The position numbers were made by a program, and so were the translations under genes. The notes under the pieces are model-generated. The model was given only the letters and a program-made list of their open reading frames with translations. It ran no database searches and had not been told where the DNA came from. Source: JACQXM01 sp964569425 (GTDB lineage: Bacteria > Planctomycetota > Phycisphaerae > UBA1845). From it: a DNA stretch of 10,498 bases. Shown here piece by piece: positions 1 to 6,847 of this stretch (its first letter is position 1; the number at the start of each line of letters is the position of its first letter). Where the stretch lies: assembly GCA_964569425.1 (NCBI GenBank), contig CAZMVD010000141.1, positions 1 to 10,498 of the forward strand. Reading direction: 5' to 3'.

Positions 1-992
1 AATCGGAGCGGCGGCGCGTATCGGCGGGTGGACCGGTGGTCATCGCCAGCGCCAACGGACTCGGGGCCGTCGCACGGGCCGCGGAGCTGCTGGACGGCGG
101 GGCGGATCCGCTGGATGCGGCGGTCGCGGGCGTCAACCTTGTCGAAGAAGATCCGAAGGACAACAGTGTGGGGTACGGCGGGCTACCCAACGAGGACGGG
201 GTGGTGGAGCTGGATTCGTCGGTGATGCACGGGCCGACCTGCCGCGCGGGGGCGGTGGCGGCGCTGCGGAACATCATGCACCCGTCGCGCGTGGCCAAGC
301 TGGTGATGGAGCGGACGGACCATGTGCTTATTGTGGGCGAAGGGGCGTTGCGATTTGCGAAGGCGCATGGATTCAAGGAGGTGGACCTGCTCACCGAGGA
401 ATCGCGGCGCATCTGGCTCGACTGGAAGGAGCGGCATTCGGACGAAGACGACTGGCTGCCGCCGGAGGAGGAGGATCGGCGCGAGTCGCGGAAACACGCC
501 GCATTCACGCGGACCTACGGCACCATCAACTGCTGTGCGTTGGACGGCAAGGGCGACCTTGGGGGCGTCACGACCACCAGCGGGTTGAGCTACAAGATCC
601 CCGGGCGTGTGGGCGATTCGCCGATCATCGGCGCGGGGTTGTACGTGGACAACAAGGTCGGCGCCGCCGGCAGCACCGGCCGGGGCGAGGCGGTGCTCAA
701 AATCTGCGGGGCGCACACGGTGGTCGAGGCGATGCGGCGCGGCGATGCGCCGACGGAAGCTTGTCGTCATGCGCTAAGGCGGATCGTGGAGACGACGACG
801 GAAAAGCGGCTGAAACGCGCCGACGGACGGCCGAACTTCGACGTAAAGTTCTACGCGGTGGCCAAGGACGGGCTGTTCGGCGCGGCGTCGATCTGGTCGG
901 GCGCCAAGTTCGCGGTGCACGCGGCGGGACGGTCGCGCCTGGAGGAAGCGGCGTATCTGTTTGAGCGCCCGACGGACGGCAAGATCGGGTAG
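1..992 (+). CDS. Glycosylasparaginase-type N-terminal nucleophile hydrolase (5' end cut by window)
   Basis: Members of this family hydrolyse the amide bond of N4-(beta-N-acetylglucosaminyl)-L-asparagine or related asparaginyl/isoaspartyl substrates, after self-cleavage exposes a catalytic Thr. The frame is open to the left edge (first full codon at 3). A GTG at 36 gives 318 aa, but in-frame upstream codons encode an Arg-rich stretch (SERRRVSAGGP), so the true start, possibly with a Tat-type signal peptide, probably lies outside the window. Numbering from the GTG: alpha-subunit motif DPLDAAVAGVNLVEEDP near 24-40 and MHGPTCRAGAVAAL near 64-77; a charged linker near 130-155; the predicted nucleophile Thr163 in YGTINCCALD; then GVTTTSG (177-183), the substrate-binding-type segment RVGDSPIIGAG (191-201) and GSTGRGE (212-218). 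The stop is TAG at 990-992. It converges with the next gene across 37 bp. The family call is firm; the exact substrate is not known. Confidence 0.88.
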   Translation, partial: SERRRVSAGGPVVIASANGLGAVARAAELLDGGADPLDAAVAGVNLVEEDPKDNSVGYGGLPNEDGVVELDSSVMHGPTCRAGAVAALRNIMHPSRVAKLVMERTDHVLIVGEGALRFAKAHGFKEVDLLTEESRRIWLDWKERHSDEDDWLPPEEEDRRESRKHAAFTRTYGTINCCALDGKGDLGGVTTTSGLSYKIPGRVGDSPIIGAGLYVDNKVGAAGSTGRGEAVLKICGAHTVVEAMRRGDAPTEACRHALRRIVETTTEKRLKRADGRPNFDVKFYAVAKDGLFGAASIWSGAKFAVHAAGRSRLEEAAYLFERPTDGKIG

Positions 993-1001
993 TTGCTCAG
1001 G

Positions 1002-1019
1002 CCGTTCAGAATCTGACGG
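1002..1019. terminator. Possible hairpin terminator between convergent genes
   Basis: The 37-bp gap between the convergent genes contains CCGT(T)CAG-AAT-CTGACGG. This can fold as a 7-bp stem with one bulged T and a 3-base loop. There is no immediate U-run on either strand (a TTTT lies about 16 bp farther on the + side), so the call as a bidirectional terminator rests on position and stem only. Confidence 0.3.
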
Positions 1020-1029
1020 GCGGTTGCCA

Positions 1030-1470
1030 TCAATACTTTTCCGACGTGGCCAGGTCGAAGCCTTCGTGCGCCGGGTTGAGCGCCCCACCGCGATACTCTG
1101 CGCGGCACGCGTAGCAGGTGGTCACCCGGCCGATGAATCCGTAGATGACCAGATCCACGAGGACGGCGGCGGCCAGAATCGCCCAGCCGATCAGCACCGA
1201 GGTGCGAAAGGCGTAGATGGCCGCCAGACCGAAGACGATGACCACCGCCAGCCCGATGCGCTGGGGGAAGTCCTTGCGGACGAACATCTCGGTGCCGCCG
1301 CAGACCGCGCAGGCGTCCACCCTTTGTTCGCGGCGGAGCGATTCGCTGATGCGCATGGGGTGTTCCACGCCGCAGCGCGGACAGCGCATGGTCGGCCCGC
1401 AGGCTTCCAGCGGCTGGTATTCAATATGCGCCACACATCCGTCGGTCGGGCAATGGAAACGAATCTGCAT
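1030..1470 (-). CDS. Small two-helix membrane protein with split zinc-ribbon CxxC motifs
   Basis: A 146-aa protein of unknown function. ATG at 1470 was chosen because the cysteine-rich domain begins at once (MQIRFHCPTDGC) and residues from any farther upstream start look non-conserved and would run into the neighbouring gene. Seen in the sequence: Cys7, Cys12, Cys24 and a C30-x2-C33 pair; a second pair C54-x2-C57 (ACAVCGG); a hydrophobic helix near 72-88; a short turn; a second helix near 92-114; then C119-x2-C122 (CYACRAEYRGG). The two helices form a hairpin, so the 54-57 and 119-122 pairs lie on the same side of the membrane and could complete one zinc site, with 7-33 forming another. The start lies 16 bp after the stop of the polytopic membrane protein, so the two are probably co-transcribed. 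I recall similar uncharacterised proteins in planctomycetes; no function can be assigned. Confidence 0.8.
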   Translation of the reverse strand: MQIRFHCPTDGCVAHIEYQPLEACGPTMRCPRCGVEHPMRISESLRREQRVDACAVCGGTEMFVRKDFPQRIGLAVVIVFGLAAIYAFRTSVLIGWAILAAAVLVDLVIYGFIGRVTTCYACRAEYRGGALNPAHEGFDLATSEKY

Positions 1471-1486
1471 CGGGGCACCATTCCAT

Positions 1487-2311
1487 CTACAACGGCCAGC
1501 CGACCTCACGCGTGAGGTATTGGCTGGCCAACTCGCCCACGTAGGCGAACACCGAGCCGAAGTACAGAATCCCGGTCGCCGACTGCGTGGCGCGCAGGCG
1601 CACACAATCAGCCACCATCCAGGCGAAAACGGCCACCGCCACCAGCCCCAGCCCGCCGCGCAGCGACGCCACCAGCCACTGGTTGGTGAGCAGGTTCAGA
1701 AACGAATCGCCGTGCATTGCCCACCCCACCGTCAGGCTTGCCAGGGCAAAGACCACCCGGATCGCGACTGTCGTCGTCAGCATTCCGCTGAATCGACGCA
1801 GCGGCGCGATGGTCATTTTCGTGGCCGTGAGGTAGGCGTGACCGAGCAACCACGCGATGGTGATGCTGCCCAACAGCAGGGCGCCGAGCATGAGATTGAT
1901 GGCGGGCCACCAGTTCGCTGCGGCGAAGGCGCGGGGGACTGCGTGGGTTACTGCCAGGTTCGACGATTCCGCAAGCTCGAACCAACCCGCGCCGGCGATG
2001 CCCGCGGCGCCGCCGAGCAGGCAGAAGAAACGAAACGCACGGGTGTAGCGCGGGGCGAGGGGGGCCAGCAGGGCCAATGCCGCGGCTGACACCGCGGCCA
2101 ACGCGCCGCCGACGCAAGCGGCGCGGTCCCAGCGCGCCGCGGGCCAGCCACCCGCGTCGCGCAGCGCCATTCCCGTGGCCAACGCCGCCAGTGCCAACGT
2201 GAGAAACCCGCACAGGCGCAGGAAACGCCAGGCGATCTGCTCGAATCGTCCGGTTCCGAGCACGACGAGCATGCCGCCCGACAAGGCGAATAGGAAAGGG
2301 ATCATTCCCAT
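1487..2311 (-). CDS. Polytopic (about 8-helix) membrane protein of unknown function
   Basis: A 274-aa integral membrane protein. Hydrophobic segments lie near 4-20, 27-50, 64-85, 93-110, 136-158, 177-198, 213-237 and 244-262. Distinctive polar features inside or beside helices are GHAYLTATKM (157-166, following helix 5) and the C-terminal QSATGILYFGSVFAYVGELASQYL region (243-266) with a buried-looking Glu260. I remember the 'GHxYLTxxxMxIAPLRR' and 'QSATGxLY...GExxSxYL' signatures from uncharacterised bacterial membrane proteins, but no function. ATG at 2311 is used; a second ATG two codons later is equally possible, and neither has a clear Shine-Dalgarno. It lies 96 bp after the glycosyltransferase and 16 bp before the zinc-ribbon membrane protein, so it may belong to the upstream operon or start a two-gene unit of its own. 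Confidence 0.78.
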   Translation of the reverse strand: MGMIPFLFALSGGMLVVLGTGRFEQIAWRFLRLCGFLTLALAALATGMALRDAGGWPAARWDRAACVGGALAAVSAAALALLAPLAPRYTRAFRFFCLLGGAAGIAGAGWFELAESSNLAVTHAVPRAFAAANWWPAINLMLGALLLGSITIAWLLGHAYLTATKMTIAPLRRFSGMLTTTVAIRVVFALASLTVGWAMHGDSFLNLLTNQWLVASLRGGLGLVAVAVFAWMVADCVRLRATQSATGILYFGSVFAYVGELASQYLTREVGWPL

Positions 2312-2407
2312 GACAACATCTATGATTCCCGTTCGGGCTGGAATCGGCGCCAGCGTACGTTACGGCCGACATGGTATCGCGGAAGCCGAACCCGGACCAG
2401 CGGAACT

Positions 2408-3721
2408 TCAGGGCGCGGTGGGCAGTGTACCCCCGGATGAAGTTAGGGCACGCGCGGGAGCTGCCGTTGTGACGCTTGTCGAAGTGAAACGCCGTCCCGC
2501 GCCCAGCACGATCAGTTCAAACCAATCCAGGGCGCGATCCCAGCGGTGCTGTTGCCTGACGAATTCTCGCGCCGCGTTTCCCAAATCTCGACGGACCGCA
2601 GGATCGCCCGACAATCGGATGACTGCGTCGGCTGTTGCGGTGGCGCCGTCGGCGATCACCAGGTGCCGCCGATCCACGACCGCCAGTCCTGTCGCCGCGG
2701 GCGAAGACGCCACCACCGGCATGCCGGCGGCCATCGCTTCCAGCACTTTGTTCTGAATGCCGCGGGCGATGCGCAGGGGGGCCACGCTGATGTCGAAGCA
2801 TGAAAGCTCGCGGGACACGTCGATCACTTCGCCAACGACGATGACGCCCGGCGCGCGAGCGAGACGGCGCACGGCGCGGGTGGGGTTTCGCCCGACTATG
2901 CGAAAGGTGGCGCCGGGGAGTGCGGCCCGGATCGCGGGCCAGCACGCGCGAACAAACCAGCGGACCGCATCGACATTCGGGTGATAGTCCATGACGCCGA
3001 CGAAGCCGATCACTGGAGCGCTGTTCGCGCGTGTCGGCGGCGGTTTCACGATTTGCGGGGGAGGGACCGGGGCATCGGCAGCGGGCGCCCGTGCCGGCGA
3101 TGGAACCTCTACCCCGTTACCGACGACGAACAGCCGGTCCGGTTCTGCGTGGCCCAGGAGGTGCGCAGCCTCGGCCTCGGTCACGACGGTAACGGCGTCG
3201 AACGCGGCCAGCCACTGCCGCTCGCGTGCCGCGAGCCGCCGGCCTTCCGCGCGATAGAAATTCCTCATGGGCAGCCGCGCCCGTTCCGCGTAGGCCAGCC
3301 ACTTTTCGCTGTCCACGTCGCACAGGTCGAGCACGCGCCGTCCCGTGGGAACCGCCAATGCGTATGGAGCCATGCTCGACGAAAAAGCAACCACGGCGTC
3401 GAATCGCACCCGTTGCGTCCAGCGGGAGAGTGCCATTTTCATGGCACGATGGCGAAAGTAGCTCTCCGTGACCGTGCCGCCGCCGAGCAGCCCCAGCAAC
3501 CCCCGCGCCAGCGCGGGCGCCCGGCGCAGTCGGACGGCCGCCACTTCCACGCAAATCCGGCGCACCACCTCCACGTGGCGCAGGTCGTCCGCATAATCCA
3601 CGAAGCAGCCGCACCACACCCGATGATGTTGCGCCAGGCGCTGCAGTTGCCGCCAGGCACGCAACTTGTCCCCCTTGTTCGGCGGATAAGGAATGCGATG
3701 GGCCAGGTAAAGAATGTTCAT
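2408..3721 (-). CDS. Glycosyltransferase, exosortase/PEP-CTERM-associated sugar transferase type (TIGR03087-like)
   Basis: A 437-aa GT-B fold glycosyltransferase expected to transfer a sugar from a nucleotide donor onto a glycan precursor on the cytoplasmic side of the membrane. The N-terminal domain has the signature YPPNKGDKLR (12-21) and DVDSEKW (135-141). The C-terminal domain has GVMDYHPNVDAVRWF (242-256), the nucleotide-sugar-domain strand FRIVGRNP (273-280) and RIARGIQNKVLEAMAAG (317-333). Together these match my memory of the TIGR03087 family found in exosortase/EPS loci. A Pro/Ala-rich stretch (about 207-231) links the two domains, and a low-complexity Ser/Thr/Ala tail follows residue 408. 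ATG at 3721 lies 3 bp after the TAA of the FemAB gene, with AGGG shortly upstream, so the two are almost certainly translated from one message. Acceptor and donor sugars cannot be read from the sequence. Confidence 0.9.
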   Translation of the reverse strand: MNILYLAHRIPYPPNKGDKLRAWRQLQRLAQHHRVWCGCFVDYADDLRHVEVVRRICVEVAAVRLRRAPALARGLLGLLGGGTVTESYFRHRAMKMALSRWTQRVRFDAVVAFSSSMAPYALAVPTGRRVLDLCDVDSEKWLAYAERARLPMRNFYRAEGRRLAARERQWLAAFDAVTVVTEAEAAHLLGHAEPDRLFVVGNGVEVPSPARAPAADAPVPPPQIVKPPPTRANSAPVIGFVGVMDYHPNVDAVRWFVRACWPAIRAALPGATFRIVGRNPTRAVRRLARAPGVIVVGEVIDVSRELSCFDISVAPLRIARGIQNKVLEAMAAGMPVVASSPAATGLAVVDRRHLVIADGATATADAVIRLSGDPAVRRDLGNAAREFVRQQHRWDRALDWFELIVLGAGRRFTSTSVTTAAPARALTSSGGTLPTAP

Positions 3722-3724
3722 GGT

Positions 3725-4864
3725 TTACCCTGGCAGGTGCGGCGCCAACACGGCGCTCAAGGCCCGCGTCACACCCAGCGGCAGGCATCTCCATACGCGC
3801 CGCGCAAGGCGGTAGCGCCCGGCCGAAGGCGATAGCTGCGGCGCGCTCTGTCCGGCGCATACATACATCTGGTAGGTCAGGGGCTGCGGCTCAAAACCGT
3901 GAAAGCGCTTGAAGTCCAGGCTGCCGTGGTTGTCGACCCGCGTTCGTCCGAAATCGAAAACGCGGTACCCCTCCGATACGGCGCGTTCCATGACGCATCG
4001 ATACAGGAAGTTGGCCGCAGAATAACGCGGAGCATCATCGCTGAGGCCCACGTAATAAGGCATGACCGTGTCGCCGTGCAGTAGCGTGACCAGGCCCGCG
4101 ACGGCGCTGGTGCCGCGCCGGACCACGCAAACCCAGGATCCGCCTTCCAGATTCGTGGTGAGTTGCTCGAAGAACCGGAAGGGATAGGCGATTGAACCCA
4201 GCCGTCTCATGCTCAGGGCATAAAGGCGCCACACCTCGGGCAGCAGCGCCGCTTCCCATTGCATGGTCAATCCGTGCTTGTGTTCGCCGTTGCGCGCCGC
4301 GGCGCGCGCCTTGCGCGGCAGCCAGGCGGCGACATCTTGCACGCGCTCGGGCAATTCGCGGCGAAACCCGACGTAGCGCCGAACCACTGGAAGTTCAGGA
4401 ACCACGGACGAGTGATTGCGCAAATCGATGCAGCGGCAGCGATGTTCGTGCGCCAGTTTGCGGGCCGCCTCAAATAGCGCCATGGTCGTTTCATCGTCGT
4501 CTGCCAGGATCCCGCCGCCTACCCCATACGGTACGCTGACCAGCATTCGCCCGGCCAGGCGGCTCGCCACGACAAACAGCGGCATCACACCCGTGAGCCG
4601 GTCGCCGCGCTGCGCAGCAAGGTAGAACGGCCGGTGCGCGAATGTCCGGTACACGGCGTTGCGCCATCCTATGGTGTGGAACACCGTCCCGCGGAAGTGG
4701 CCGGAAACGAATTCACTCCAGGCAGCTTCCAGCACCGGGTCGTGCGCCGGCAGCATGGAGACGTGCAGCGGTCCCCGCGACGCCGTCGCGGGGCTCCGCA
4801 AACGCCTTCCGTCCGCAGACTGCGGTCGAACTTGTACGGCCGGAATCACCTCGTTCTCAATCAC
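3725..4864 (-). CDS. FemAB-family (GNAT-fold) transferase, PEP-CTERM system-associated type (TIGR03019-like)
   Basis: A 379-aa protein of the FemAB-related family, whose studied members add aminoacyl groups to peptidoglycan precursors. The exosortase-associated branch is presumed to modify an exopolysaccharide or cell-surface glycan. Motifs: HTIGWRNAVYRTFAHRPFYL (63-82), typical of the first GNAT-like domain; PYGVGGG (112-118); and the second-domain signature FDFGRTRVDNHGSLDFKRF (303-321) followed by GFEPQPLTYQ (323-332). The C-terminal basic/hydrophobic segment YRLARRVWRCLPLGV (351-365) is also usual for this branch. The GTG start at 4864 overlaps the ligase stop by 8 bp (GTGATTGA), indicating translational coupling. 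An internal ATG at 4756 (Met37) is an alternative, because conservation seems to begin near residue 35. The stop is TAA at 3725. Family assignment is strong; the transferred group is unknown. Confidence 0.88.
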   Translation of the reverse strand: MIENEVIPAVQVRPQSADGRRLRSPATASRGPLHVSMLPAHDPVLEAAWSEFVSGHFRGTVFHTIGWRNAVYRTFAHRPFYLAAQRGDRLTGVMPLFVVASRLAGRMLVSVPYGVGGGILADDDETTMALFEAARKLAHEHRCRCIDLRNHSSVVPELPVVRRYVGFRRELPERVQDVAAWLPRKARAAARNGEHKHGLTMQWEAALLPEVWRLYALSMRRLGSIAYPFRFFEQLTTNLEGGSWVCVVRRGTSAVAGLVTLLHGDTVMPYYVGLSDDAPRYSAANFLYRCVMERAVSEGYRVFDFGRTRVDNHGSLDFKRFHGFEPQPLTYQMYVCAGQSAPQLSPSAGRYRLARRVWRCLPLGVTRALSAVLAPHLPG

Positions 4865-6239
4865 CGGATGGCGTCCCTACAAGTTCCGGGCCATTCACTT
4901 CGGGCGCGCGCGAAACCACGTAGCGGTACTTGCCCGATGCCTCGGCCGGCAGCGAATCGACAGGTTCCACACGCAATTTGACCTCCTCGCCCACGACCGG
5001 CCGCACGCGCCGTGCCACCTCGGCCGCCAGCGAAGGGCCGTTCATTTGGCGAGGCACCACTTGGACGATGACCGAGTAGTCTGCCTCCTGCCGAACACGA
5101 AACTGGCGCAGTCCGGCCGTTTCACGCAGCGGGTAGATGATGGACAACGCATGGCGAATGGTTCCATCGGGCAGGCGCAGGAAGTCCGTTACCCTCCCGT
5201 GGACGACATCCATCAGCGGCAATCCCCGTCCGCATGCGCAGCGACCCGGTTTGAGCCGCCCCACGTCGCCCGTGCGGTATCGAATCATGGGCATGCCATA
5301 TCCGTCGAGGTGAGTGACGACGATTTCACCCGGTTCGCCCGCCGGCGTGGGCTGCCCTTCGCGTACCGTTTCCACAATGCAGTTGCCCCCGATGATGTGC
5401 AGGCTTCCACGGGGGCACTCGTGGGCGATGAACCCTGCTTCGCGACTGCCGTAGCCGTCGGCCACGGGCGCGGAAAAATACTCCGTGAGGATCGCGCGGT
5501 GCGGGGGGAAACAGACCTCTCCGGTCACGAACACCGCTTTCAGCGCGCGCAGTTTGAGCTTGCGCTCTTTTGCCAGACCATGCTCGGCGAGCAGTGCCAG
5601 GCTGCTGGGATAGCCGAACAGGCTTGCCGGCTGAAAGCGCTCAATGGCGTCCAGGTAGCGGTCCATCCGCGCCGGCGACATGTCGAAGGCGTTCAGCAGG
5701 AGATGATTGGTCAGCCGGTCGCGGAGCCGTCGAAGGCCATCGGTGCGGTGGAGTTCGATCGGCGAACCCCAGAGGAACACCTCGCGGTCGCCCGGCTGCA
5801 CTCCAAACCAGCGATGGGTGTGCAGTCGTGCCGCAAGGTCATAACCCTGCCGTCGCCGGTCGAGAAAAAAGCCAAGCGGCTCGCCGCTTGAACCGCCGGT
5901 ATGGGCGGCAAAGAGCCCGCCCGGCGCGTCGTGCCAGAGCATGGCATCGAGGTGCGATCGAATCTCCTCCTTCTCCAGCAACGGTACAGCGCGCAGCAGC
6001 TTGTCCGTGGTCCGTGGTTCGGACTCTTCGGGCGTCGCGCTGAGACGATCACGATAGAACGCGGTCCGTTGCCGCGCGTGGTCCAACAATGCCGCCAGCT
6101 TTTCCTGCTGCACTGCCCGCAGATCCAGTGGCGACAACCATTGCCATTCGTCCAGTTCACGGAGGTATCGAAATGTCGCGCGGCGCACCAGCCGCTCATG
6201 CCACGGAAACACGAAATAACGCGCCAACCAGGATCGCAT
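4857..6239 (-). CDS. CapK/PaaK-like adenylate-forming ligase (phenylacetate-CoA ligase family)
   Basis: A 460-aa member of the ANL adenylate-forming superfamily, closest to the CapK/phenylacetate-CoA ligase group (COG1541) often found in capsule and exopolysaccharide loci. It is expected to activate a carboxylic acid as an acyl-AMP, possibly then as a thioester. Motifs, numbered from the ATG: ATP-binding loop TGGSSGEPLGFF (114-125), ADGYGSREAGF (260-270), RYRTGDVG (320-327), and the C-terminal hinge and catalytic-Lys region ASGKYRYVVS (435-444). A Cys pattern HEC (about 273-275) and CACG (334-337) resembles the metal-binding Cys/His set seen in PaaK-like proteins. ATG at 6239 is preferred over an in-frame TTG at 6248: a GGAG lies 10 nt before the ATG but abuts the TTG. 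It is the first gene of the leftward operon and overlaps the FemAB gene by 8 bp, which suggests the two enzymes act in one modification step. The substrate is unknown. Confidence 0.87.
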   Translation of the reverse strand: MRSWLARYFVFPWHERLVRRATFRYLRELDEWQWLSPLDLRAVQQEKLAALLDHARQRTAFYRDRLSATPEESEPRTTDKLLRAVPLLEKEEIRSHLDAMLWHDAPGGLFAAHTGGSSGEPLGFFLDRRRQGYDLAARLHTHRWFGVQPGDREVFLWGSPIELHRTDGLRRLRDRLTNHLLLNAFDMSPARMDRYLDAIERFQPASLFGYPSSLALLAEHGLAKERKLKLRALKAVFVTGEVCFPPHRAILTEYFSAPVADGYGSREAGFIAHECPRGSLHIIGGNCIVETVREGQPTPAGEPGEIVVTHLDGYGMPMIRYRTGDVGRLKPGRCACGRGLPLMDVVHGRVTDFLRLPDGTIRHALSIIYPLRETAGLRQFRVRQEADYSVIVQVVPRQMNGPSLAAEVARRVRPVVGEEVKLRVEPVDSLPAEASGKYRYVVSRAPEVNGPELVGTPSGD

Positions 6240-6252
6240 TCGCAGCAAACTC

Positions 6253-6288
6253 CGCCGGCGCGCAACCCAATCACATGGCCCGCCGGCG
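6253..6288 (-). promoter_or_regulatory. Leader hairpin abutting the ligase ribosome-binding site
   Basis: On the minus strand, CGCCGGCG (6288-6281) and CGCCGGCG (6260-6253) are self-complementary copies that can pair into an 8-bp all-GC stem around a 20-nt loop. The last G of the second arm is the first G of the GGAG that sits 10 nt before the ATG at 6239. The hairpin would therefore sit directly on the ribosome-binding site of the first operon gene. The pairing is seen in the sequence; a regulatory role is inferred. Confidence 0.35.
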
Positions 6289-6312
6289 AGGCATGCGCGC
6301 GCATTCGTTGCT

Positions 6313-6333
6313 TTGAGGTTATCGGCACGTTTG
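6313..6333 (-). repeat. GCCGATA-type motif, copy 1
   Basis: On the minus strand this copy reads CAAACGTGCCGATAACCT plus three bases. It matches copy 2 at 18 of 21 positions and lies about 74 bp upstream of the ligase ATG. The core GCCGATAA equals the consensus -10 element of flagellar-type sigma-28 promoters (known for FliA), but no convincing TAAA -35 element is found at the usual distance. It may be a promoter -10 or an activator site. Confidence 0.45.
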
Positions 6334-6410
6334 CGACCCCGATTTCCCAGGGGATCGCCGGGCAGATTGATGGTCTGGGAACCGCGGGTAGCGCCGCTCG
6401 ATCGGTCTAA

Positions 6411-6431
6411 TTCAGGCTATCGGCGCGTTTG
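6411..6431 (-). repeat. GCCGATA-type motif, copy 2
   Basis: On the minus strand this copy reads CAAACGCGCCGATAGCCT plus three bases. It is offset 98 bp from copy 1, in the same orientation, with three mismatches over 21 bp. It lies about 172 bp upstream of the ligase ATG. Conservation of the CAAACG portion as well as the GCCGATA core argues for a bound site rather than chance. Confidence 0.42.
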
Positions 6432-6567
6432 GACGGCCGGCCCTGATTCCAAATCCCTCGATGTGTTTAAGCTTCGCCGGCACTTGCTACGGCGACGCGA
6501 CCCTTCGCCAGTTGCCGACCTTTGGCGACTCGGCGGCACACGGAAAGTAGGCGCTCGGCGATCCGAG

Positions 6568-6595
6568 CTCCGGCCGCCAGGCCGCAGCGCCGGAG
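6568..6595. repeat. GC-rich inverted repeat with competing inner hairpin
   Basis: CTCCGGC (6568-6574) pairs perfectly with GCCGGAG (6589-6595) around 14 nt. A second, mutually exclusive stem, CGGCC-gcca-GGCCG (6571-6584), shares bases with the first arm. No U-run follows on either strand. It lies midway between the two divergent genes; the role is unknown and GC-rich chance pairing is possible. Confidence 0.3.
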
Positions 6596-6680
6596 AACAG
6601 CCATAATCACTGGTTTCCCGCTACTGCGAGCCGCGGCAAACGGTTCCGGCCAGCCCAGGTTTTCACAACCAATGATCCAC

Positions 6681-6799
6681 TTGATTTTTTCCGTTACTCT
6701 CGCTAGGCTTCCGCACGGAATCGAGGCGGCGGCCGCAAAGCTTGGGCGACCCTCCCGTAGTATAACCTGTTTTCCACAAAGGATTTACGGGATTCTAAC
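6681..6799 (+). promoter_or_regulatory. fusA: Candidate promoter zone for fusA
   Basis: This AT-richer stretch contains three sigma-70-like possibilities: TTGATT (6681)-17 bp-TAGGCT (6704), an isolated good -10 hexamer TATAAC (6761) lacking a good -35, and TTTCCA (6771)-17 bp-TCTAAC (6794). None is near consensus at both hexamers, so the actual start site cannot be chosen from sequence. Confidence 0.3.
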
Positions 6800-6847
6800 C
6801 AGGGTTTGGTCTGATCCTGAGGGGCCGGGCCGGCGATACCGCTGTAC

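Noticed and set aside
1217..2089. 290-codon plus-strand open frame opposite the two membrane protein genes
   Set aside because: It has low-complexity, Gln/Arg/Ala-rich content and no motifs, while the minus strand gives coherent membrane helices and CxxC pairs.
2331..2352. Third copy of the TATCGGC/GCCGATA motif upstream of the polytopic membrane protein
   Set aside because: GGCTGGAATCGGCGCC resembles the motif only with an insertion and lacks the CAAACG part, so it is not counted.
2981..3835. 284-codon plus-strand open frame opposite the glycosyltransferase
   Set aside because: It is a shadow of a clear GT-B glycosyltransferase, with no plausible product.
4659..5891. 410-codon plus-strand open frame opposite the ligase and FemAB genes
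   Set aside because: It is a shadow of two well-supported minus-strand genes and contains no protein family signature.
6313..6606. 97-codon open frame in the divergent intergenic region
   Set aside because: It is Arg/Pro-rich with no conserved-looking features and no Shine-Dalgarno, and it overlaps the repeated GCCGATA motifs.
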